A stretch of 64,000 nucleotides of DNA from Calothrix sp. PCC 6303 (GCF_000317435.1 NC_019751.1:3844001-3908000); one strand, 5' to 3'. Shown: positions 1 through 9,857, counted from the first letter of the stretch. Translations and numbers: made by a program. Notes: generated by a model not told the origin, from the sequence alone.

Positions 1-851
1 CCAACTGCACTCATCCACAACCCGGTTACGGGTACGAAGAGCATGAAGAAGTGTAACCAACGTTTGTTGGAGAAAGCGATACCGAATATCTGTGACCAGA
101 AACGGTTTGCTGTCACCATCGAGTAGGTTTCTTCTGCTTGGGTAGGGTTGAAAGCGCGGAAGGTGTTGGATGCTTCACCGTCTTCAAACAGGGTGTTTTC
201 TACTGTTGCACCGTGGATTGCACATAACAATGCTCCACCCAATACTCCTGCTACTCCCATCATGTGGAAGGGGTTGAGTGTCCAGTTGTGGAACCCTTGC
301 AAGAATAATAGGAAACGGAAAATTGCTGCTACTCCAAAGCTAGGTGCGAAGAACCAGCTTGATTGTCCCAAGGGGTACATCAAGAAGACGCTGACGAATA
401 CTGCTATCGGTGCTGAAAATGCGATCGCGTTGTAAGGACGAATCCCAACTAATCGTGCAATTTCAAATTGACGCAACATAAAGCCGATTAATCCAAAGGC
501 TCCATGTAGGGCGACAAATGCCCATAGTCCTCCTAGTTGGAACCAACGGGTCAAGTCTCCTTGAGCTTCTGGTCCCCACAGCAACAACAAGGAATGTCCC
601 ATGCTGTCTGCTGGTGTTGATACTGCTACTGTTAGGAAGTTGCATCCTTCAAGGTATGACGATGCTAATCCGTGAGTGTACCAGGAACTGACGAAGGTTG
701 TACCGGTCATCCATCCACCTAATGCCATAAAAGCACAGGGGAATAAGAGGATTCCTGACCAGCCTACAAACACGAAGCGATCGCGTTTTAACCAGTCGTC
801 CAGTACGTCAAACCACCCTCTACTGGGGGCGCGTCCTACTGCGATGGTCAT
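1..851 (-). CDS. psbD: Photosystem II D2 reaction-centre protein, 3' end cut by window edge
   Basis: Reading the minus strand from ATG at 851 gives an open frame of 283 codons to the window edge, beginning [20 protein letters not shown], which is the near-invariant D2 N-terminus. D2 binds, with D1, the P680 chlorophylls, pheophytin and plastoquinones of photosystem II in the thylakoid membrane. Recognisable parts are the first membrane helix ([14 protein letters not shown]), a helix with [16 protein letters not shown], and [19 protein letters not shown], which carries ligands of the reaction centre. D2 is usually 352 residues, so about 69 are missing beyond the edge, where psbC normally overlaps psbD. 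A GGAG ribosome-binding site lies 7 nt upstream of the ATG. ycf4 is transcribed divergently. The identification is certain. Confidence 0.98.
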   Translation of the reverse strand, partial: MTIAVGRAPSRGWFDVLDDWLKRDRFVFVGWSGILLFPCAFMALGGWMTGTTFVSSWYTHGLASSYLEGCNFLTVAVSTPADSMGHSLLLLWGPEAQGDLTRWFQLGGLWAFVALHGAFGLIGFMLRQFEIARLVGIRPYNAIAFSAPIAVFVSVFLMYPLGQSSWFFAPSFGVAAIFRFLLFLQGFHNWTLNPFHMMGVAGVLGGALLCAIHGATVENTLFEDGEASNTFRAFNPTQAEETYSMVTANRFWSQIFGIAFSNKRWLHFFMLFVPVTGLWMSAV

Positions 852-1579
852 CTGTTTTCTCCAATGGTTTTACTAAAAATTGCAACGTTTTCTGTAAAAA
901 GTTAACGTTTTTTTGCGACAGTCTCAGTTACCACTCAGGGTTTCCAAGTTTATGAGAGGTTCAAATACCTGAAGGTACCTCCTCTCATGGGGCTGCCGAA
1001 ACCACTGCTGCGAACTAGTTAACTAGTGCGTAGTTTCTTAATTGTTCTTAACTTATCACATTAATGCTGTTTTGCGCCCACTCCATACAGGTAAATTGGG
1101 TATAAAACACTCTTTACTACCGCCCAACTTGCTACTATCAGTATCAGAAATTTTACAATCTGACACAGATTTTCTCAGAAACATCTGCAAACTACTGAAT
1201 CAGTGATCAGTTGACGGTTATTACATTTTCTGATTACTCAGCGGTTTTGATTGACTTTGAGTTCAACACTTAACTGCTTGTGAAGTCAGGTTAAGAAAAA
1301 TTTCATCCGACCCTAATCAAAAATATAAAATGCCGGAATGCATTAGGGCAAATATTAAATTTTTATTAATTTTTGAAGTGGCATTTGATCAACTTAAGGA
1401 AAGTTTCGCCATTATTCGGGCAAGAGGTCTGTGTTCTTGAATGCTTTGCGGTCATTTACGAAAAGATCGCTAACTAAATTCTTGAAAAGTTATCAAGATA
1501 TTGCCAAGGCTTGCATTAAATCATCAGACAATGGCAGACTCTTAAAGGGAGTATTTTGAAGTGCAGTGCGATAGCTAAA
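852..1579. other. Divergent psbD/ycf4 intergenic region
   Basis: About 730 bp without a convincing gene, holding the divergent promoters of psbD (minus) and ycf4 (plus). Structures seen: nested palindromes at about 953-986 (GAGAGG pairing with CCTCTC, and an inner TACCTGAAGGTA), and a perfect 14-bp palindrome ACTAGTTAACTAGT at 1014-1027. Both lie in the psbD 5' leader or promoter. Their role is not known; control of psbD transcription or mRNA stability is a guess. I see nothing else specific in the ycf4-proximal half. Confidence 0.5.
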
Positions 1580-2149
1580 ATGACGGTATCAACAACCATA
1601 GACAAAGGCAATCAGGTTTTACATCAAAAGGTTCTCGGTTCCCGTCGGTTCAGCAACTACTGCTGGGCAATGATCGTTTCTATGGGAGCAACAGGCTTCT
1701 TTCTAGCCGGGATATCTAGTTACTTGAAGGTTAATTTACTCTTTGTTAGTGATGCTACTAAACTGGTATTTGTCCCTCAAGGATTAGTAATGGGGCTATA
1801 TGGTACTGCGGGAATACTTTTATCCCTGTATCTATGGCTGGTAATCATTTGGGATGTGGGTGGAGGATACAATGACTTCAATCGGGAAACTGGAAAAGTG
1901 AAAATTTTTCGCTGGGGTTTTCCAGGTAAAGATAGGAAGATTGAAGTTATTTGCTCAATCCGCGATGTCCAGTCAGTACGTCTAGAGCTAAAAGAGGGTA
2001 TTAGTCCTAAGCGAGCTTTATATTTGCGGGCTAAAGGTCGCCGTGATATTCCTCTAACAAGAGTTGGACAACCCATCTCGATTCAAGATTTGGAGATTCA
2101 AGGTGCTGAGTTGGCGAGATTTTTGAGTGTTCCTTTGGAAGGACTTTAA
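1580..2149 (+). CDS. ycf4: Photosystem I assembly protein Ycf4
   Basis: 189 residues, the usual Ycf4 size. The open frame reaches a TTG at 1556, but the ATG at 1580 (MTVSTTIDKGNQVLHQKVLG) matches where the family normally begins. Two membrane helices are visible at roughly residues 30-52 and 67-90, followed by a soluble domain with WDVGGGYNDFNRETGKV...FRWGFPGKDR, which is highly conserved in Ycf4. The protein is a thylakoid scaffold that helps assemble photosystem I. It is divergent to psbD, a common arrangement in cyanobacteria, and is followed by an 11-bp hairpin before the convergent HetZ-related gene. Confidence 0.96.
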   Translation: MTVSTTIDKGNQVLHQKVLGSRRFSNYCWAMIVSMGATGFFLAGISSYLKVNLLFVSDATKLVFVPQGLVMGLYGTAGILLSLYLWLVIIWDVGGGYNDFNRETGKVKIFRWGFPGKDRKIEVICSIRDVQSVRLELKEGISPKRALYLRAKGRRDIPLTRVGQPISIQDLEIQGAELARFLSVPLEGL

Positions 2150-2157
2150 GAATATAG

Positions 2158-2189
2158 GCTGGAGCTACTCAAAAAATTGTAGCTCCAGC
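2158..2189 (+). terminator. Hairpin after ycf4
   Basis: A perfect 11-bp inverted repeat (GCTGGAGCTAC / GTAGCTCCAGC) with a 10-nt loop lies 8 nt after the ycf4 stop codon and in front of the convergent gene's end. There is no T-run after it, so it may serve as a weak or bidirectional terminator or an mRNA 3'-end stabiliser. Confidence 0.5.
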
Positions 2190-2273
2190 ACCGCTGTTCT
2201 ACTGGCAAATAGTCGAACACAGGTGTGGAGCTTGCGGGAAAGTTCAAATCAAAACTTCAAGTATTTTGATATT

Positions 2274-3455
2274 TTATTCTTTGCTTCTCAGTTCTTGGGC
2301 TGTAAGGTAAATTTTTGTCCATTCTCCCACAACTTGATGGGCTTTAAATTTGAGTTTTAATGCGATCGCTTCGTTGTCAAAATCAGCCTTTTTCAAGTCA
2401 ATAATCTGTCTTTGCAGCGGTGTTAATTTTTCTAACAATTTCTGCCATTCTTCAATTGTTAGTCCCAAATTATGCTCTTCCAAAGAAGTACCTAACCAAG
2501 CATTTACCAGTTCTGGTTTGTTTTTCATAGCGAAAACCCGGACAGCATGGTAACTCACTTTTTCCCTGAGACGGTAGATATCTTTGATTGGTTTTTCCAT
2601 CTTTTTAGCGATCGCGTCTTGGGATTTACCCTCCAAGTAGAGTTGCAGCCAGATTACTGCTTCATCTCCCACATTATCCTTGAGGTAAGTTTCAAATTCT
2701 TCTTTGACTTCGCTACGTAAACCTTGCTGTTCTTGTAATTCCTGCTCTTCTATATAATCAGCGATCGCTTGATTATCAACTAGGTTAATCCGATTGTCGC
2801 TATCATCGGTTAGAACCTCCTCTGATACCAGCTTAACTAAGTCACTAGTCGGTACTTGAGTTAAACCACCCCGTTGTGTACGACGTAAATAGTTAACAAA
2901 GCGATACACCAACAATGGTTGGTTCCGTACTGGTCTTAAACAATACTCTTCTACACTGGCAAAAAGTAGAGCATTTTGTAATCTAGGATCACTGCTAAAT
3001 GTAGTAATACTAGCCATTTGTTGCTGCATATAGTTATCACTTTGCAGCAGTTCTTGAATTACTTCTTGGAGAACATCCAACACACTGCGTTGACGATCTC
3101 GACTTAGAGCTACCCAAGTCTGAATTTTGTTTCGCAGCGTGACTAAACTCCCCAAACGATTAATTAAGTTACGATAAGCAATATCCCGACCTTTACCAAG
3201 ATATCGTTGCTGAAGAATTCGCCAGCGGTATTCCATCGCTTGTTTAGCGATATGTAAATCTCTGGGACTTTTGCTTAGTTCCTCAAATCGTTCTAAATCG
3301 CTTCCCAAAAGCCAGGAAACAATACTTCTACGAATACTTTCACTTTGCTCTGGACACTCAGCCATCAAGCGCGATTGCCAATTTTGTGCCAGTTGTTCCG
3401 CAATCGTTGTCATAGTGAGATTGCGCTCCTCGAAACCCTGTTTTAAAGTCTGCAT
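2274..3455 (-). CDS. HetZ-related protein
   Basis: About 393 residues from the ATG at 3455 (MQTLKQGFEERN); the open frame runs to 3497, and a second ATG at 3413 is possible. I chose 3455 because GGGAAAGGG precedes it. The C-terminal third (VNAWLGTSLEEHNLGLTIEEW ... LTPLQRQIIDLKKADFDNEAIALKL) closely resembles the end of the heterocyst differentiation protein HetZ, a region with a sigma-factor or helix-turn-helix look (LTxxQRxIIxLK...). HetZ itself is a DNA-binding regulator of early heterocyst development and usually sits beside patU. Here there is no patU neighbour, so this is probably one of the HetZ paralogues (HetZ-related protein 2 type) and not HetZ proper. Its exact role is inferred only. 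Confidence 0.8.
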   Translation of the reverse strand: MQTLKQGFEERNLTMTTIAEQLAQNWQSRLMAECPEQSESIRRSIVSWLLGSDLERFEELSKSPRDLHIAKQAMEYRWRILQQRYLGKGRDIAYRNLINRLGSLVTLRNKIQTWVALSRDRQRSVLDVLQEVIQELLQSDNYMQQQMASITTFSSDPRLQNALLFASVEEYCLRPVRNQPLLVYRFVNYLRRTQRGGLTQVPTSDLVKLVSEEVLTDDSDNRINLVDNQAIADYIEEQELQEQQGLRSEVKEEFETYLKDNVGDEAVIWLQLYLEGKSQDAIAKKMEKPIKDIYRLREKVSYHAVRVFAMKNKPELVNAWLGTSLEEHNLGLTIEEWQKLLEKLTPLQRQIIDLKKADFDNEAIALKLKFKAHQVVGEWTKIYLTAQELRSKE

Positions 3456-3931
3456 CACAAACCCTTTCCCACTTCTGTTTTGATCCGGTAGCTGCACCCA
3501 ATTTTGACGATTCCATCATCACGTTCCAGCCTCTCTACTTTACTATTACGTTTTGACTTACTAGGTTTATGCAGGTTTGGTGCAATGTTTATGAATTCTT
3601 CTCAGAAAACCTTAATAATTCTTGGTCAAAAAGCTTTAATTTTTGTAACGTAGATATATCTGACATCTTGTGGGATGTTAGTAAAGCTAGAATTTTATTT
3701 ACCTGATGCACGATATTCATTGTGGTAGACATAGGACTTACACAATTCTAAGATGCTATTTTCCGGTTAAAGGTTTCACCTCAAATCATTTATTTTGGTA
3801 TTTTTTATCCTAACTAGTGCTATTGTGTCAGCAAATGAGATTTTAGCTAGCAAGCGTTAATGAAAAATTAAATAAATTTGCCGTTAACTGGTAAGTATAT
3901 GTAGTTATTATGAAAAAAACACCAATAACTT

Positions 3932-3955
3932 AAAAGTACCCCTATGGGTACTTTT
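3932..3955 (-). terminator. Intrinsic terminator-like hairpin after ccmK4
   Basis: A perfect 10-bp stem (AAAAGTACCC / GGGTACTTTT) with a 4-nt loop. Read on the minus strand it ends in TTTT, about 80 nt past the ccmK4 stop codon, consistent with a Rho-independent terminator of the ccmK3-ccmK4 operon. Confidence 0.6.
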
Positions 3956-3981
3956 AATAACCTGAGCAAATTTAAACGTTA

Positions 3982-4006
3982 ACAGTCCTTCTGGGAAGGA
4001 GACTGT
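3982..4006 (-). terminator. Second hairpin between ccmK4 and its terminator
   Basis: An imperfect stem (ACAGT-CCTT with AAGG-AG-ACTGT, 2-nt bulge) lies about 30 nt after the ccmK4 stop codon. Together with the hairpin at 3932 it forms a double-hairpin 3' end, which may protect or terminate the ccmK mRNA. Confidence 0.4.
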
Positions 4007-4036
4007 CAAACTTGGATATTATTTCGTATGAGTTGA

Positions 4037-4375
4037 TTATCTGCGAACTATGGGATTATTAACTGAATCTCGATATTGTTGCACTTCATCTGTATAAGCG
4101 ATGGGCAAAACAGCTTCAACGTTTTCATGAGGACGAGGGATAATTACCCAAGATTCCAGAGTACCACCGTGGCAGCTTTCTGCTGCTTCGATCCCCGCAG
4201 CCATGGCAGTTTTAACTTCCGAAACATCCCCACGAATGTTAATGGTAAAACGAGCACTACCAACTCTAATATAACCAACCAGGGTGACGCGTCCTGCTTT
4301 CACCATTGCGTCTGCTGCTGCTAATACAGCAGGAAATCCCTTGGTTTCGAGTGCTCCAACTGCCTGTAGTGACAT
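4037..4375 (-). CDS. ccmK4: Carboxysome shell protein CcmK4 (BMC domain)
   Basis: 112 residues with one bacterial microcompartment (BMC) domain. It begins MSLQAVGALETKGFPAVLAAADAM and contains VGYIRVGSARFTINIRGDVSEVKTAMAAGIEA and WVIIPRPHENVEAVLPI, the pattern of CcmK4, not CcmK2. CcmK4 forms hexamers (and mixed hexamers with CcmK3) in the facets of the beta-carboxysome shell and is thought to tune metabolite permeability. It is the second gene of a pair with ccmK3, 180 nt apart. The ccmK3-ccmK4 pair typically sits away from the main ccmKLMNO operon, which is also absent from this window. Two hairpins follow it. Confidence 0.93.
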   Translation of the reverse strand: MSLQAVGALETKGFPAVLAAADAMVKAGRVTLVGYIRVGSARFTINIRGDVSEVKTAMAAGIEAAESCHGGTLESWVIIPRPHENVEAVLPIAYTDEVQQYRDSVNNPIVRR

Positions 4376-4555
4376 TAGTAATCTCCTGTATTTCTAATAT
4401 AAATGTATTGGTGTGGCGTGGGGCTGGTTGTCTGGCAGTTCTGACATCTTTTAAAGCTATTGCCGTCTTTGATTTGAACCCGATTAAACTTCACCCTATG
4501 ACTAATGCGAAGCCAACACAACGTGTTAGCCAACGATTCGGTTGATCACACTAGC

Positions 4556-4867
4556 CTAAAACAGACGGAAAGGTTCAGATGCACTGGTAAAGTGAATCGG
4601 TAACACCGTTTCGATATTTTCTGGCGGATTGGGTACCACATAATAGGTAATAACCTCTCCACCAAAAGTTGCTTCGCCAGCTTCTATACCCGCGTCAACG
4701 GCTCGTTTGACTTCGGCTACATGACCTCGCACGGCAACTATGAGCCGACCACTTTCGGCGATCCCATAGTAGACAATGGTGACTCCAGCAGCTTTCACCA
4801 TTGCATCTGCTGCTGCGAGTACAGCAGGAAATCCTAAAGTTTCGATTACTCCGACAGCCTGAGGCAT
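4556..4867 (-). CDS. ccmK3: Carboxysome shell protein CcmK3 (BMC domain)
   Basis: 103 residues, a single BMC domain starting MPQAVGVIETLGFPAVLAAADAMVKAAGVTIVYYG. The VYYGIAESGRLIVAVRG and YYVVPNPPENIETVLPIHF segments are characteristic of CcmK3, which lacks the usual central-pore residues of CcmK2/K4 and is reported to form heterohexamers with CcmK4. It is the first gene of the ccmK3-ccmK4 unit on the minus strand. The two proteins are clearly paralogous: both carry GFPAVLAAADAMVKA near the N-terminus. Confidence 0.93.
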   Translation of the reverse strand: MPQAVGVIETLGFPAVLAAADAMVKAAGVTIVYYGIAESGRLIVAVRGHVAEVKRAVDAGIEAGEATFGGEVITYYVVPNPPENIETVLPIHFTSASEPFRLF

Positions 4868-4967
4868 GGCTTGAATTTTCCCAAGATTAAAGCGAAGGCA
4901 ATACTAATTGTACGTGGATTTATTGCATATTTAACGCGAATTGTGACTTTATCTACCAACTCCTACT

Positions 4968-5246
4968 TTATAGCTCTGCCCGAATTGTAAAAGCATAATC
5001 GCCTCCTGGCTCCAATTGATAATCTTTCTGCTCTAAAAAACGACCTAGAGGCTCTTTAATTAAGGCTCTACCCTGGGATGGTCTAACTGCCAATTCTCCC
5101 TGGTGGAAATGCCATTTAAATTGCCATTCAAAATCGCCCGCTCGCACTTCGCCTTCGAGTAAGCCTTCTTGCCAGGATTGGCGGATAATCCTGACGTGCG
5201 CTGTGGTTTCAGGTAGACGTTTAGCACTCACAATGCTTTTGGTCAA
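4968..5246 (-). CDS. Small conserved cyanobacterial protein (DUF3146-like)
   Basis: 92 residues, soluble, no signal peptide. The sequence LPETTAHVRIIRQSWQEG, then EVRAGDFEWQF and RPSQGRALIKEPLGRFLEQ, matches my memory of a small protein family conserved across cyanobacteria (DUF3146), of unknown function. It lies about 100 nt upstream of ccmK3 on the same strand, so it may be co-transcribed with the ccmK pair. I cannot assign a function, and the family name should be treated as likely, not certain. Confidence 0.72.
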   Translation of the reverse strand: MTKSIVSAKRLPETTAHVRIIRQSWQEGLLEGEVRAGDFEWQFKWHFHQGELAVRPSQGRALIKEPLGRFLEQKDYQLEPGGDYAFTIRAEL

Positions 5247-5673
5247 GGGGAGACAACTGTTGCGTCATTATAGCTTTACCAATATAAAAAATAAATCAAA
5301 CATTGATGACAATATAAGTAGGCGGGCATAAACATTGATCGTTACCTATCGTTGAGATGGGCAGCAGGCAGTCCAAATGTTGAAGAAGGCAGTAGGCAGT
5401 AGACAGTGGGCAGTAGGGGGTTTAATCCCCCTACCTTGATAAAAATTCACCAATACAGATGTAAATCTCCTCCATGATGAAACCCGGAGTTTCTTGAGCG
5501 AGTCAAATATGTCATTGTGTGTTTTCTGATCATTTGATTGCGTATTCCACTAAGTAATAACTCTTTAAACAAACACAATATGATGCGTATTTCTGCGGTT
5601 GTAGATAAATCAATTTCAAAGCCATTTTGGGAGTATTAATTTGAATTCCGATCTCCTGTCTAAATGATTTACT
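5247..5673. other. Divergent intergenic region with heptamer repeats
   Basis: About 430 bp between two divergent genes. Its notable content is a degenerate tandem heptamer tract (listed separately) and an AAACCCGGAGTTTCT palindrome near 5481-5495 that resembles one arm of the repeat at 29818-29922. No gene is supported. Confidence 0.4.
5359..5420. repeat. Degenerate short tandem heptamer repeats (STRR type)
   Basis: The heptamer GGCAGTA and close variants (GGCAGCA, GACAGTG, GGCAGTG) recur in an interrupted tract. Such short tandemly repeated repetitive sequences are characteristic of heterocystous cyanobacterial intergenic DNA. A shorter related tract lies near 48320. Confidence 0.7.
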
Positions 5674-7248
5674 ATGATGCAGTCGAACGTTCTTGAACAT
5701 GCCAGACAAGGCGATCCGCAGGCGATTGCCTTACTGATGAATCGTTCGCTAAAACCCCAAGGTATCAGTGTAGAAGCGGTTCTGGAAGAACACTGTTTAC
5801 TATTTGAAGTCAATTCTGAGAAAGTTCCTGATCAGGAAGCCTTAGTCAAATTTATCCACAAAGGGATGAATAATTTGAGGGTAAAATCAATCCAAAAAAT
5901 TATCATCTCGGCTCAATTGGTTAATCAAAACTCAATAGCTTGGATACAGGAATTAGATTTAGAAAAAGTGGACTTTGGCGAATTAGACGTTAAAAATTCT
6001 CAATTAAATACATCACAACCAAAAAATAATAATTTCGAGCAAGATAAAGTTGCTAATGATATCCAATTAATTAAAACTAGATTAAATACTGCCTTTCACC
6101 AGCATAACTTTCATCTAAATATCAATTTAAAAAATAATTGTTTACAAATACTCATAGAATCAGTCTCGGTTCCTAAGCAATCTTTAGTAACGGCGATTAT
6201 TCGTAAAGAATTATCACCTTTAGAGCTTCAATCCTTACCGCTGATTAAGGTCTATGGTAGAGAAATTGGTGAAGACTTACCTGCTTGGTTTCAAGAGTTT
6301 GAAATAGGTGAACAGAAACTCGTAGCAGTTAACGCATCTAATAAACAAAATGCAAATCCTGAATTCTTGTCAGTTTTACGGACATTTAAATTTGCCTCTG
6401 TTGTTCCTTATAAAGATGCCCTGAGCCGCGAACTTTATAGTAGTAATAAAGTTAAATTACTATTATTTTTCGGATTATTTCCCTTAGCTGTGAGTTTGCT
6501 AGCTTACACATCAAATTTGGGGGCAATTGTCTTTATTTTAGGCATCTACTATTCTTCAATTTGGGCAGTAGTTTTATATAATTTACTAAAACCAGCAGCA
6601 TTTTCTTGGAGTAATACAATTAAGTGTGCTTTATTTACAGCTTTTATTGGTATCCCCATCTTACTACTTGCTCAAGGTATACCCCCATTTACCTATCTTT
6701 ACGCGGCAATTAGGCAAGAGGGAATTCTCCTGAAAATGATTGGTTTTATTCTGGGAGTTGGGGTTTTAGAAGAATCATGTAAGGCTTTACCAGTTTACTT
6801 ATTTTTACTACGTCCAGGTAAATTAAAAGATCCCTTAACATCAGCATTTTATGGTGCAATTTCTGGTTTAGGATTCGCCATTGCCGAAGGTGTAAGCTAC
6901 TCTTACAAATATGCCAATAGTTTAGCCGCAGGAGATACTGATTTAGGGCTGTATGTTTTGCTTAATACTATTAGGTTTGTATCGTTGCCTTTATATCATG
7001 CCATTTGGGCAGGAATTGTCGGTTATTTTATGGGATTAGCGGCAATTAACCCATCTCGACGAGGTTCAATTATTTTGATTGGCTTATCAGTTTCTGCCAT
7101 ATTACATGGTTGTTATAATACTTTTTCCAATGGCTTAATTGGTTTTGCAATTCTTGCATTTTCAATTCTGTTATTTGTAACTTATCTCAATCGCAGTCAA
7201 CAAATAGTTGATGAAATGCAAAAAGCTGAATTTAGTTACAAAAAGTAG
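5674..7248 (+). CDS. PrsW-type intramembrane protease family protein
   Basis: 524 residues. The first ~200 are soluble and begin with ARQGDPQAIALLMNRSLKPQGISVEA, a short domain found at the front of many cyanobacterial proteins. From about residue 265 there are about eight membrane helices carrying the PrsW (CAAX-like glutamic protease) signature: VLEESCKALPVY near residue 365 (the EE-x3-K motif), a helix with GLGFAIAEGVSY, then RFVSLPLYHAIWAGIVGY and LHGCYNTF. PrsW-family proteins cleave membrane substrates such as anti-sigma factors; the substrate here is unknown. Two adjacent ATG codons start the frame. The downstream neighbour pnp is convergent. The protease assignment rests on motifs; activity is inferred. 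Confidence 0.85.
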   Translation: MMQSNVLEHARQGDPQAIALLMNRSLKPQGISVEAVLEEHCLLFEVNSEKVPDQEALVKFIHKGMNNLRVKSIQKIIISAQLVNQNSIAWIQELDLEKVDFGELDVKNSQLNTSQPKNNNFEQDKVANDIQLIKTRLNTAFHQHNFHLNINLKNNCLQILIESVSVPKQSLVTAIIRKELSPLELQSLPLIKVYGREIGEDLPAWFQEFEIGEQKLVAVNASNKQNANPEFLSVLRTFKFASVVPYKDALSRELYSSNKVKLLLFFGLFPLAVSLLAYTSNLGAIVFILGIYYSSIWAVVLYNLLKPAAFSWSNTIKCALFTAFIGIPILLLAQGIPPFTYLYAAIRQEGILLKMIGFILGVGVLEESCKALPVYLFLLRPGKLKDPLTSAFYGAISGLGFAIAEGVSYSYKYANSLAAGDTDLGLYVLLNTIRFVSLPLYHAIWAGIVGYFMGLAAINPSRRGSIILIGLSVSAILHGCYNTFSNGLIGFAILAFSILLFVTYLNRSQQIVDEMQKAEFSYKK

Positions 7249-7260
7249 TTGATGATACGG

Positions 7261-7283
7261 CGATGCCTACGCAACAGGCATCG
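7261..7283. repeat. Palindromic repeat between convergent genes
   Basis: An 8-bp stem (CGATGCCT / AGGCATCG) with a 7-nt loop, lying between the convergent ends of the PrsW-type gene and pnp. There is no T-run. It looks like one of the short dispersed cyanobacterial palindromes and could help separate the two transcripts. Confidence 0.45.
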
Positions 7284-7405
7284 CAGATTTCAGATTTGCG
7301 AACCGTTAGTTGGTTTTCGTGTCGCAATTCTGAATCTTTATTTTATAGACGCACAAAGTGCGCCTGAGAAAAAGTTAAACCAAAAGTAATTGAATTAAAA
7401 TCGGT

Positions 7406-9556
7406 TTACTTGGTTGCCGCTTCACGCGCTGCGGTTGCTTGATCTGGATGGATGTTTAAGCGAGTTAAGTTAACTCTACCTTTGCCATCAATTTCTCGCA
7501 CTTTGATGATGACTTCATCGCCAACTGCGACTTCATCCTCAACTTTACCAACACGATAATCGGCAAGTTGGGAAATGTGAATCATCCCCTCTTTACCAGG
7601 TAAAAATTCGACAAAAGCACCAATTGGGATAATTCGTGTAACCTTACCTAAATAAACATCTCCTTCGTTGAGTTTGCGTGTCATTCCTTGGATGATGAGA
7701 CGAGCTTTTTTGGCTTTACTTTCATCTACAGCGGAGATTGTCACGGTTCCATCATCTTCGATGTCTATTTTGGCACCAGTTTCTTCGGTAATACCCTTGA
7801 TGGTTTTACCACCGGGTCCAATCACCAAGCCGATCATATCTGGGTCAATTTTGATGGTGAGAAGACGTGGTGCGTAGGCAGACATTTCAGCACGGGGTTT
7901 ATCGATAGCTTGGAGCATTTTCTCCAAAATATGTAAGCGTGCGGATTTTGCCTCGTTTACAGCTTGGGCGATGATATCTAAGGATAAACCAGAGATTTTC
8001 ATGTCCATTTGTAAAGCGGTGATTCCGGAGTCGGTACCAGCGACCTTGAAATCCATGTCTCCCAAAAAGTCCTCAATTCCTTGAATGTCAGTGAGGATGC
8101 GAACTTCGTCTCCTTCTTTGATTAAACCCATGGCAGCACCGCTGACGGGTTTAGAAATGGGTACACCTGCATCCATTAATGCCAAGGTGGAACCGCAGAC
8201 TGAACCCATGGATGTGGAACCGTTGGAGGAAAGAACTTCTGATACAACACGGATTACGTAGGGGAATTCGTGTTTTGGTGGTAACACAGGGATCAATGCT
8301 CTTTCCGCTAAGGCACCATGTCCAATTTCCCTACGTCCTGGGGTGCGGAGGGGTCTGGTTTCTCCTACGGAGTAGGGGGGGAAATTGTAGTGGTGGATGT
8401 AGCGTTTTTGTTGATCTGACTGTAAGTCGTCGTTGAGGTTTTGGGCATCTCCTGGTGTTCCCAGGGTACAAGCAGACAGGACTTGAGTTAGTCCTCGGTT
8501 AAAGAGTCCGGTACCGTGAACCCGTTTGGGGATAATTCCCACTTGGCAGGATACAGGACGAACCTGGTCAAGTTTGCGACCATCGACACGGACATTATCC
8601 TCGACGATTTGGCGGCGCATCAACTTTTTGGTGATGTCCTTGAAGGTGTTGCCTAGGGTTTTGCTATTGGCAGTTGCGGCAAGTTTAATGGAATCATCTT
8701 CTGGTAGTTGCGCGATCGCTTCTTGGATTCCAGCCTTAACTTCGTCTAAAGCTGCGTCCCTTTGAGTTTTGGTAAATTCAAATTGTGCCAGAATTTTCTT
8801 GATGTCAGCCGTCGCGCGATCGCCGATAAAATTCTCTAAACTTGCATCAGCTTCAGGGGGTTGTTCCTGAACAATTTTCAAGTCCAATTCTGCCATCAAA
8901 TCTCGCTGCGCTTGGATCAAATCTTGCACAGCTTCATAACCAAACTCGATCGCTTCGATGATGTCCCGTTCTGGTAACTGGTTTGCCCCAGCTTCCACCA
9001 TGATCACCCCATCAGGTGAACCTGCTACTACCAAGTCTAAATCACCAGCTTCGATTTCTGCGTAGGTGGGATTAATGACAAAATCATCCCCCACCAAGCC
9101 GACACGCACGGCTGCCATGGGACCATTAAAGGGGATTCCTGCCAGTAGGGTGGCAATGGAGGCACCTGTAACAGCTAATACATCAGGAGGTACCAATTCA
9201 TCCATCGACATGGTGACAGCGACCACCTGTAAGTCATCTCGCAACCAAGAAGGGAACAAAGGACGTAAAGGACGATCGATCAAACGGCTGGTGAGAATTA
9301 CTCTTTCTGGGGGACGACCTTCACGTCGCATTATCCCCCCAGGAATTCTTCCAGCAGCATACAACCGCTCTTCATAATCAACTGTCAAAGGCAAAAAATC
9401 AATGCCGTCTCTGGCTTGCGATCGCGTAGCTGTAACTAATACCGCTGTATCTCCAGATTGTATCAAAACAGACCCACCAGCCTGGGGAGCCAACAAGCCG
9501 ACTTTCAGCCGAATATCCCGTCCGTCAAAGGATATTGACTTCTCAAATTCTCCCAT
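7406..9556 (-). CDS. pnp: Polyribonucleotide nucleotidyltransferase (PNPase)
   Basis: 716 residues, normal for the family. It starts [20 protein letters not shown] with two RNase PH domains (about 5-230 and 310-535) separated by a helical domain. These are followed by a KH domain ([24 protein letters not shown], about 560-615) and a C-terminal S1 domain ([33 protein letters not shown], about 630-700). PNPase degrades RNA 3' to 5' by phosphorolysis and can also add heteropolymeric tails, which in cyanobacteria it does in place of a poly(A) polymerase. It stands alone here, divergent from a SNF2 helicase gene. The usual rpsO neighbour is not seen. Confidence 0.98.
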   Translation of the reverse strand: MGEFEKSISFDGRDIRLKVGLLAPQAGGSVLIQSGDTAVLVTATRSQARDGIDFLPLTVDYEERLYAAGRIPGGIMRREGRPPERVILTSRLIDRPLRPLFPSWLRDDLQVVAVTMSMDELVPPDVLAVTGASIATLLAGIPFNGPMAAVRVGLVGDDFVINPTYAEIEAGDLDLVVAGSPDGVIMVEAGANQLPERDIIEAIEFGYEAVQDLIQAQRDLMAELDLKIVQEQPPEADASLENFIGDRATADIKKILAQFEFTKTQRDAALDEVKAGIQEAIAQLPEDDSIKLAATANSKTLGNTFKDITKKLMRRQIVEDNVRVDGRKLDQVRPVSCQVGIIPKRVHGTGLFNRGLTQVLSACTLGTPGDAQNLNDDLQSDQQKRYIHHYNFPPYSVGETRPLRTPGRREIGHGALAERALIPVLPPKHEFPYVIRVVSEVLSSNGSTSMGSVCGSTLALMDAGVPISKPVSGAAMGLIKEGDEVRILTDIQGIEDFLGDMDFKVAGTDSGITALQMDMKISGLSLDIIAQAVNEAKSARLHILEKMLQAIDKPRAEMSAYAPRLLTIKIDPDMIGLVIGPGGKTIKGITEETGAKIDIEDDGTVTISAVDESKAKKARLIIQGMTRKLNEGDVYLGKVTRIIPIGAFVEFLPGKEGMIHISQLADYRVGKVEDEVAVGDEVIIKVREIDGKGRVNLTRLNIHPDQATAAREAATK

Positions 9557-9857
9557 TCAGTTTCTTTTCCTTCTATACTCGCTATTCTTGCTCTGTGGCA
9601 ATCCTAACATTTATGTACTATGGCTGGCTGGGGTGAAACATAAAGATCGAAATCATTTCCCACATTACCTGTGGCGTTCACCTCGCTACAGCCGTTGTAC
9701 AATAAATCCAGTATTGCAAATATCATTGCATCCCTTTGGGAAGCTTGGGCTAATGAAAAACACTCCCAAGAGCTTTTTATGACTAATTTTTGTCCGCAAA
9801 TCTCCTCAATTTGTACTTCCTGTCTTCTAAATCATCTCTACTAATTTTTATTAAAAA
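9557..9857. other. Divergent pnp / SNF2-helicase intergenic region
   Basis: About 300 bp containing the presumed promoters of the two divergent genes. I see no strong palindrome, repeat or small gene here. Confidence 0.3.

Larger units (their letters stand above)
3456..4036. other. Intergenic region between ccmK4 end and HetZ-related gene
   Basis: About 580 bp. It holds the promoter of the HetZ-related gene (minus strand) and, nearer ccmK4, two hairpins listed separately. Around 3732-3746 there is TAGGACTTACACAAT, which resembles the terminal sequence of the small mobile repeat at 37083-37257, but I do not see a matching second end. No gene is supported. Confidence 0.4.

Noticed and set aside
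950-990. Possible tRNA T-arm (GGTTCAAATACC) upstream of psbD
   Set aside because: No acceptor, D or anticodon arms can be fitted around it; the sequence is explained as a palindrome.
5359-5420. CRISPR array
   Set aside because: The repeats are degenerate heptamers in tandem without spacers; this is the STRR type.
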